Shown: in pieces, positions 10,218 to 14,146 of the stretch
How positions within the stretch are numbered: the first letter of the stretch is position 1
Layout: the number at the start of each line of letters is the position of its first letter
Source of the DNA: Gallionellaceae bacterium UBA5126
GTDB lineage: Bacteria > Pseudomonadota > Gammaproteobacteria > Burkholderiales > Gallionellaceae
DNA length: 14,146 nt
Direction of reading: 5' to 3'
NCBI GenBank assembly: GCA_002414205.1
Contig: DHYQ01000004.1
Location: 1-14,146, forward strand
The notes under the pieces: generated by a model
What the model was told of the DNA's origin: nothing
The model's database searches: none
The model's input: only the letters and a program-made list of their open reading frames with translations
Position numbers and translations under genes: made by a program

Positions 10218-12859
10218 TTGTCCATCCCTACGTCGGCCTGCGCGCCTTTAACCGCGAGGAAAGTGCGATTTTCTTTGGGCGCGAAGAGCATACCGATGCG
10301 CTGCTGGATGCCTTGACCCGGCAACAATTTTTGGCGGTGGTGGGGCTATCCGGCTCCGGCAAATCCTCGCTGGTGAAATGCGGGCTGATTCCCGCACTGG
10401 AAGCGGGCTACCTCAGCGGCGCGGGCACGCACTGGCACATTGCCGACTTTCGTCCCGGCAGCGACCCGTTTAAAAATCTGGCCGATGCGCTGCACGAACA
10501 AGCCGACCTCCCCGCCGGACTGGAAAATACGCTGCTCAACAGCGGCGCATTCAGCCTACACGAACATCTTGCCGAGCACCCCTTGCCTAAATCCTGCAAG
10601 CTGCTACTGATTTGCGACCAGTTTGAAGAACTGTTCCGCTACAGCGAACAAAAAACACTATCCAGCAATCAACAAACCCAAGCCGCAGCCTTCGTCGCCC
10701 TGCTGTTAGCCAGCAGCCGTGCCCATACCCTAGCCGATGGGCGCATCAGCAATGGCATCTACCTCGTGCTGACCATGCGCTCCGACTTCCTCGGCGAATG
10801 CGCGCAATTTGTCGGACTGGCCGAAGCCATCAATCAGGGACTATACCTCACCCCGCGCCTGAACCGAGAACAACTTCGCCTTGCCATCGAAGAACCCGCC
10901 CTGATTGCCGGGGGCGAAGCCGAGCCGGCGCTGGTGGTACAACTGCTGGAGGATGTTGGAAATAATCCAGATCAACTGCCATTGTTACAACATGTGCTCA
11001 TGCGACTTTGGGACGAAGACAAGGAATGCAAGCATTTAACCCTTGAGCATTATCGAAACTTGGGAGGGTTGTCCGAAGCATTAAATAGCCATGCGGAGCA
11101 AGCGCTGTCAGAGTTAACGCCTGATGGGCAAAAACTCGCAGAAACCATCTTTCGCGCACTTACCGAACGCGAGGGAGATGACAAGGACACTCGTCGCCCA
11201 GTTGCCGTATCAGAACTGCTAGATAGCAGCCAAACGGATCTGAATACCCTTAATCATGTGACCGCCCCTTTCCGTCGAAGTGGACGGAATTTCTTAATGC
11301 CACCATCCAATGTTCAACTCACACCAAACACGGTACTGGATATCAGTCATGAAAGCCTGATTCGGCAATGGGTAAGGCTCAATGAGTGGGGCAAGCTCGA
11401 AGCAGCATCTGCTGCCATGTATTTACGATTACTAGATTCAGCCGAGAATCATCGGGAATACTGGCGCGGCACAGATCTAGAACTTGCTCAAACATGGCGT
11501 CAGAATCAACGGCCCAATGAAAATTGGGCGAGACGCTATGCCCTGCCATCCTCTCGATTCGCGAGCGTTAAACAATTCATTGATAGTAGCCGACAAAAAG
11601 AAGATGAAGAGAAGGCGCGGACTGCTCGTCAAGAGCTACAACGAAAGCAATTCTTTGGAGCCCTAATCGCATTAGGGTTTGCAATCGCCTTTGCTAGTTG
11701 GGGGATTCTAGAGCGCAATAGAGCCCAAATAGAGCGCAACCGCGCCCAAACGGAACGCAATCGCGCTCAAATAGAAAGCGAAAAATCAAAGATTGCCGCT
11801 CAGCGTGCTTTACAAGCAGAAATCGAAGCCAAAAAGCAAACATTACTAGCCAATAGTGCTAGAGAAAAAACGCGGCAAGCCCAAGTTGAATTGACTGCAT
11901 TAACGCTGCGTAACTTAATAGAAAACAAAAGCCCAATTACCCCATACCTGAAAGAAGTCTATAACCGAAACCAACAAGACGGCCTGTTAGCATGGCTAAC
12001 GAGCGAAATATCTGCTTGGCAAGGTGAGAAAAAACAAATCTGGACAGCCCGATTAGCCAAGATGACGTCTGAGCAAATCATGGATCTGGTTCAGATAATA
12101 GTTCAAAAACGACTCGAACGACTTGATGTGTTGGCACAAGAAATATCACGCCCATCATTGCCACTAGCACTTCCTAACATTCCTGAGATGAAGTCCATTC
12201 CAGCCGGCACTTTCGTGATGGGATGTCAGTCTGGAAAAAGTGCCACTTGTGATGCTCGTGAACTGCCCGCCCATACAGTCAATCTACGTGCATTTGAAAT
12301 AGGGAAATACGAAGTCACGCAGTCACAGTGGGTGTCCATAATGGGCAGCAATCCAAGCAAGAATAAAGATTGTCCCAATGGCCTCTGCCCCGTTGAGCGC
12401 GTCAGTTGGAATGACATCCAGATATTCATTCAAAAAATAAATGCCAAAACAGGGCTCAACTACCGCCTGCCAAGTGAAGCTGAGTGGGAATACGCCTGCA
12501 AAGCTGGTCAAGATACCGTTTATTGCGGTGGTAATTCGCCTTATTCCGTCGCTTGGTATAAAGAAAATTCAGATTGGAAAACACATAGAGTCGGAAGTAA
12601 ATTGCCCAATGCTTGGGGGCTGTATGACATGAGCGGGAATGTTTATGAATGTGTACAGGACAATCCGAACGACTCATATTCCGACGCCCCATCAGATGGC
12701 AGTGCGTATAAACACAGCCAATCTAGCTGGCGAGTAATACGGGGAGGCTCGTACAACGATTACGCACACCAGCTCCGAACAACAGACCGCAAATATGGAA
12801 CTGAAAATTCAAGGCGTTACGAATTTCTTGGTTTTAGACTTGCCAGGAGCCTGCCTTAG
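10214..12859 (+). CDS. nSTAND NTPase with transmembrane segment, coiled coil and C-terminal FGE/SUMF1 domain
   Basis: This 881-residue protein joins a signalling NTPase to a sensor-like domain. The N-terminus (PYVGLRAFNREESAIFFGRE) is the nSTAND1 signature. Walker A is GLSGSGKSS (44-52). Walker B is LLLICDQFEEL (130-140) with D135. A winged-helix-like arm and helices reach about 470. A hydrophobic helix at 480-499 is a probable transmembrane segment. Three ERNRAQI heptads follow (500-520), then more coiled coil. Residues about 655-879 are an FGE-sulfatase (SUMF1/EgtB/PvdO) domain with EVTQSQW, YRLPSEAEWEY and MSGNVYE. The cysteine pair that makes formylglycine is absent: RGGSYNDYAHQLRTTDR stands in its place. 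The domain is therefore expected to bind ligands. Several cysteines (671, 679, 720, 725) hint at an extracytoplasmic location. It is coupled to the CHAT gene by an ATGA overlap and has a GGAGG ribosome site. Base composition drops sharply after about 10,960. Confidence 0.92.
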   Translation: MIVHPYVGLRAFNREESAIFFGREEHTDALLDALTRQQFLAVVGLSGSGKSSLVKCGLIPALEAGYLSGAGTHWHIADFRPGSDPFKNLADALHEQADLPAGLENTLLNSGAFSLHEHLAEHPLPKSCKLLLICDQFEELFRYSEQKTLSSNQQTQAAAFVALLLASSRAHTLADGRISNGIYLVLTMRSDFLGECAQFVGLAEAINQGLYLTPRLNREQLRLAIEEPALIAGGEAEPALVVQLLEDVGNNPDQLPLLQHVLMRLWDEDKECKHLTLEHYRNLGGLSEALNSHAEQALSELTPDGQKLAETIFRALTEREGDDKDTRRPVAVSELLDSSQTDLNTLNHVTAPFRRSGRNFLMPPSNVQLTPNTVLDISHESLIRQWVRLNEWGKLEAASAAMYLRLLDSAENHREYWRGTDLELAQTWRQNQRPNENWARRYALPSSRFASVKQFIDSSRQKEDEEKARTARQELQRKQFFGALIALGFAIAFASWGILERNRAQIERNRAQTERNRAQIESEKSKIAAQRALQAEIEAKKQTLLANSAREKTRQAQVELTALTLRNLIENKSPITPYLKEVYNRNQQDGLLAWLTSEISAWQGEKKQIWTARLAKMTSEQIMDLVQIIVQKRLERLDVLAQEISRPSLPLALPNIPEMKSIPAGTFVMGCQSGKSATCDARELPAHTVNLRAFEIGKYEVTQSQWVSIMGSNPSKNKDCPNGLCPVERVSWNDIQIFIQKINAKTGLNYRLPSEAEWEYACKAGQDTVYCGGNSPYSVAWYKENSDWKTHRVGSKLPNAWGLYDMSGNVYECVQDNPNDSYSDAPSDGSAYKHSQSSWRVIRGGSYNDYAHQLRTTDRKYGTENSRRYEFLGFRLARSLP
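11711..11773 (+). repeat. 21-bp tandem repeat encoding ERNRAQ heptads
   Basis: Three in-frame 21-base units encode E-R-N-R-A-Q-I/T at residues 500-520 of the nSTAND protein, and a degenerate fourth follows. The units differ at several third positions. They form a coiled-coil stalk directly after the transmembrane segment. Similar RA(E/Q)-rich heptads are common between STAND NTPases and their C-terminal repeats. Confidence 0.85.
12728..12856 (+). other. C-terminal FGE segment resembling a DGR variable region
   Basis: This encodes residues 839-881, WRVIRGGSYNDYAHQ onward to GFRLARSLP. It is the part of C-type-lectin-fold FGE proteins that diversity-generating retroelements (DGRs) rewrite. Exposed positions Y847, N848, D849, Y850, H852, D858, Y861, N865, R868, Y869 and F871 all use codons ending in C or T, as expected if an AAC/AAT template had been mutated at adenines. 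Conserved framework codons lie between them. No matching template repeat or reverse transcriptase is in the window, so it may simply be an ordinary FGE C-terminus. Confidence 0.3.
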
Positions 12860-12884
12860 TCAAGTTGGGCAAATCCAGCAGGGC

Positions 12885-12901
12885 GCGCAACTTTGTTGCG
12901 C
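12885..12901. other. Perfect 7-bp hairpin 25 bases after the nSTAND-FGE stop
   Basis: GCGCAAC (12885-12891) and GTTGCGC (12895-12901) pair around a TTT loop. There is no T-run after it on either strand, so it is not a normal intrinsic terminator. It could be a transcript-stabilising 3' hairpin. In characterised DGRs a hairpin or cruciform just downstream of the variable region aids retrohoming; this would fit but is unproven. Confidence 0.5.
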
Positions 12902-12943
12902 ACGCTGAAAACCCATTAAATTTCAATAATCTGTGAAATCCAT

Positions 12944-12998
12944 GGTGCGCACGGCGCACCCTACCCCGTACTCCGCTACGCTGCCTACGGGCTACGGG
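12944..12998. repeat. REP-like composite palindromic element
   Basis: There are two adjacent palindromes. The first is GGTGCGC (12944-12950) with GCGCACC (12954-12960). The second is CCCGTA (12965-12970) with TACGGG (12986-12991), followed by a further CTACGGG. Read in reverse this gives the GTAGCCCGTAGG... and GTAGGGTGCGCC... forms I know from dispersed intergenic repeats in many proteobacteria. The element lies between the convergent nSTAND and Trypco1 genes and supplies the Trypco1 stop codon. Confidence 0.65.
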
Positions 12999-13300
12999 TT
13001 TTTCCAGGTGATGGCGACTTTGAAATTGGCTTCGCTTTCGATGGAGGTGAACACCACGTTCGCGCCGCCTTTGAAGGTGATGCCGAATTCCAGTTTGATT
13101 TCGGCGGGGGTGTTGATGTCTTTGAGCGAGGTCAGCAGGGTGTTGGTGACGGGTTTCAGGCTGGCTAAGGCTTGGTCGAAGCGGCGCACGGCGGCATCCT
13201 CTCCTCCGCGCAGCGCGCCGCGTGTGGCGGTCTGGTTTGCTTCCACTTCCATAAACACCAATTCGCCGCCTTCAAGCTGCATTTCCACAAGTTTTTTCAT
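12992..13300 (-). CDS. Trypco1 domain protein (CU044_2847 family)
   Basis: This is a 102-residue single-domain protein of the CU044_2847 family, also called trypsin-co-occurring domain 1. The N-terminal strands (KKLVEMQLEGGELVFMEVE), the helix around FDQALASLKPV, the IKLEFGITFKGG strand and the ending SEANFKVAITWK follow the family pattern closely. Its biochemical role is unknown. It is predicted from gene neighbourhoods to be a recognition or adaptor part of NTP-dependent bacterial conflict systems with trypsin-like, CHAT or TIR effectors. It lies convergent with the CHAT-nSTAND pair, 132 bases away, which fits that role. The ATG at 13300 has an AGGAGA ribosome site. Its stop codon (12994-12992) lies inside the REP-like repeat, so the last residues may have been changed by insertion of that element. 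Confidence 0.85.
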   Translation of the reverse strand: MKKLVEMQLEGGELVFMEVEANQTATRGALRGGEDAAVRRFDQALASLKPVTNTLLTSLKDINTPAEIKLEFGITFKGGANVVFTSIESEANFKVAITWKNP

Positions 13301-13330
13301 ATTGTCTCCTAGGGTAGGTCAAGGTGGTGC

Positions 13331-13336
13331 ATTCTA
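13331..13336 (-). promoter_or_regulatory. Possible -10 box for the Trypco1 gene
   Basis: TAGAAT on the minus strand (13336-13331) matches five of six consensus bases and would place the transcript start about 24 bases before the Trypco1 ATG. No good -35 is found, so this is tentative. Confidence 0.3.
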
Positions 13337-13387
13337 GCGGCAAGCACCGGCCAAATGTGACGCTGCCGCAAAAACAAAGTCGGGGTA

Positions 13388-13393
13388 TATAAT
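13388..13393 (+). promoter_or_regulatory. Consensus -10 box for the small plus-strand gene
   Basis: A perfect TATAAT lies 29 bases before the ATG at 13423, giving a leader of about 23 bases. The -35 at the right spacing (GCCGCA) is poor, so an activator may be needed. Confidence 0.45.
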
Positions 13394-13422
13394 CCGCCGT
13401 CCGCAAATTGCCTATACAGATC

Positions 13423-13644
13423 ATGCAACACCGCCACTTGAACCACCAGAATTTCACCCTCGCCGCGATTGACGACGTGATTGGACGCGGGCAACGGCAA
13501 GACTGGTCAGCATTGCGCCGCGCCGTGACTGATGATCGCCAGTTGCTGGAAAAAATCCTGCGTGTATGCCGCGCCCACATTCAAGACCCTTACGCCCAGC
13601 GCTACTACCTTTGGAATCTGTATGCCAAACAACAACTGGCCTGA
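13423..13644 (+). CDS. Small conserved-looking protein, possible toxin-antitoxin partner
   Basis: The product is 73 residues from the ATG at 13423; a TTG five codons earlier (13408) is a less likely start. It is helical and charged, with FTLAAIDDVIGRGQRQDWSA, LLEKILRVCRAH and DPYAQRYYLWNLYA. I cannot name the family with certainty. From memory, similar short proteins (IDDIIxRGxxxDW..., YAQRYxxW) sit directly before AbiEii-like nucleotidyltransferase toxin genes, which would make it an antitoxin or partner subunit. The overlapping reading frame at 13622-13714 has the right place and start for such a partner but is cut short. There is no clear Shine-Dalgarno sequence. Alternatives are an orphan hypothetical or a decaying gene. 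Confidence 0.6.
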   Translation: MQHRHLNHQNFTLAAIDDVIGRGQRQDWSALRRAVTDDRQLLEKILRVCRAHIQDPYAQRYYLWNLYAKQQLA

Positions 13645-13714
13645 CTGGGAGCGCGTGCTATCGTCTGCCGCTGAACAGCCGTGCAAACTGCCTGTGCGGC
13701 ATACGCTTTATTAA
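13622..13714 (+). pseudogene. Truncated start of a partner gene, possibly AbiEii-type nucleotidyltransferase
   Basis: An ATG inside the end of the previous gene (23-base overlap) opens a frame of only 30 codons, beginning MPNNNWPDWERVLSSAA and ending at TAA. The opening resembles the N-terminal helix of AbiEii-like toxins as I recall it (W..VL..AA), but the glycine-serine catalytic motif that should follow is absent. A REP-like palindrome starts 25 bases later, suggesting that deletion or insertion removed the rest. It could also be a chance frame. Confidence 0.35.
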
Positions 13715-13738
13715 TTTTTGCGCAGACAGAATAAGGCA

Positions 13739-13766
13739 GGCGGGTTGCTGCGCGAACCCGCCCTAC
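13739..13766. repeat. REP-like palindrome (GTAGGGCGGGTT type)
   Basis: GGCGGGTT (13739-13746) and AACCCGCC (13755-13762) form a perfect 8-bp stem around GCTGCGCG, followed by CTAC. Read in reverse it begins GTAGGGCGGGTTCGCGCAGC, a form I know from dispersed intergenic repeats in many proteobacteria. It belongs to the same broad class as the element at 12944-12998, sharing the GTAGGG edge. Confidence 0.65.
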
Positions 13767-13776
13767 TCCCGACCAT

Positions 13777-13811
13777 AAAAAACGCCCCACTGTTACCAGC
13801 GGGGCGTTTTT
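13777..13811. terminator. Strong bidirectional intrinsic terminator
   Basis: CGCCCC (13783-13788) pairs with GGGGCG (13801-13806), and an inner CTG pairs with CAG around a TTAC loop. The stem has six A before it and five T after it, so it can end transcripts from both sides. It lies 20 bases past the acnA stop on the minus strand and closes the small plus-strand gene region. Confidence 0.9.
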
Positions 13812-13831
13812 CTTCAGGCTACGAGCCAGAA

Positions 13832-14146
13832 TCAGGCGTTGGCAACCAACTCCCGCAGCACGTAGGGCAGGATGCCGCCGTGGCGGTAGTAATCGACTTC
13901 GATCGGGGTGTCGATACGCAGCAGCAGGTCGATTTGCTGGCGGCTGCCGTCGGCGCGGCGGATGGTCAGCGTCACGTTTTGTTGTGGCTTGAGGTTTTCG
14001 TCGATGCCGCTGATGTCGAAGGTTTCGTCGCCGGTCAGGCCCAGGCTGGCGGCGGAGGTGTCACCGATGAATTGCAGCGGCAACACGCCCATGCCGACCA
14101 GGTTGCTGCGGTGGATGCGCTCGTAGGAGCGGGCCACCACGGCTTT
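13832..14146 (-). CDS. acnA: Aconitate hydratase, AcnA type, C-terminal part (runs off right edge)
   Basis: Aconitase interconverts citrate and isocitrate through cis-aconitate in the TCA and glyoxylate cycles, using a [4Fe-4S] cluster. Only the last 104 codons are present, from a protein usually near 900 residues. They are part of the C-terminal swivelling domain. [20 protein letters not shown] contains the substrate-binding arginine region. It is followed by [17 protein letters not shown] and the ending [20 protein letters not shown], which is the AcnA/IRP pattern and not AcnB. The cluster cysteines lie outside the window. The gene is followed by the strong terminator at 13777-13811. The N-terminal part and operon context cannot be judged. 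Confidence 0.95.
   Translation of the reverse strand, partial: KAVVARSYERIHRSNLVGMGVLPLQFIGDTSAASLGLTGDETFDISGIDENLKPQQNVTLTIRRADGSRQQIDLLLRIDTPIEVDYYRHGGILPYVLRELVANA

Noticed and set aside
11711..11773. CRISPR or mobile repeat
   Set aside because: The 21-bp units have no spacers and keep the reading frame; they are coding heptads.
12178..12856. Catalytic formylglycine-generating enzyme
   Set aside because: The cysteine pair after the RGGS motif needed for copper binding and catalysis is absent, so a binding role fits better.
12885..12901. Intrinsic terminator after the nSTAND gene
   Set aside because: The hairpin is perfect, but no T-run follows it on either strand.
12860..14146. DGR template repeat or reverse transcriptase near the FGE gene
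   Set aside because: I looked for a near-copy of the FGE end and for a reverse transcriptase frame on both strands and found neither.

Overview
The window looks like a chromosomal segment of a Gammaproteobacterium or close relative. The genus cannot be told from the sequence. The support is an rpsO-pnp pair whose PNPase and S15 are of proteobacterial type, an AcnA-type aconitase, a large PocR/PAS/GAF hybrid kinase paired with an HD-GYP regulator, and palindromic REP-like elements of the GTAGGGCGGGTT and GTAGGGTGCGCC types. Most genes are GC-rich, but parts of the conflict locus described below are clearly AT-richer.

Region 1 (1-1366, minus strand) is housekeeping. rpsO has its own promoter and is followed by a 282-base leader and intercistronic region, then by pnp, which has a GTG start and runs off the left edge. 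Two overlapping terminator-like hairpins lie between the genes. Region 2 (1404-2612, minus) is a lone MacB/FtsX-type ABC permease with no ATPase or adaptor partner in view. Region 3 (2730-8208, plus) is a two-gene signalling cassette. A 1432-residue cytoplasmic hybrid histidine kinase (PocR, PAS, GAF, three PAS, HisKA, HATPase, REC) overlaps by 8 bases a REC-HD-GYP response regulator predicted to degrade cyclic di-GMP. Region 4 (8282-8641, minus) is a thioredoxin.

Region 5 (8832-13300) is the most interesting part. A CHAT caspase-like protease with a C-terminal TIR-like domain overlaps (ATGA) a large nSTAND NTPase. The NTPase continues into a transmembrane segment, a heptad-repeat coiled coil and a C-terminal FGE/SUMF1 (C-type-lectin-like) domain that lacks the catalytic cysteines. 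A convergent gene on the other side of a REP-like repeat encodes a Trypco1 (CU044_2847 family) protein, a small domain known from NTP-dependent bacterial conflict systems. I infer an effector-switch-sensor immunity or cell-suicide module. The end of the FGE domain matches the place where diversity-generating retroelements (DGRs) mutate such proteins, and a perfect hairpin follows the stop codon. No template repeat or reverse transcriptase is visible here, so diversification is only a hypothesis.

Region 6 (13388-13811, plus) holds a small gene with a perfect TATAAT -10. It overlaps a 30-codon reading frame that looks like the truncated start of a partner gene, possibly an AbiEii-type toxin. 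A REP-like palindrome and a strong terminator follow. Region 7 (13832-14146, minus) is the 3' end of acnA.
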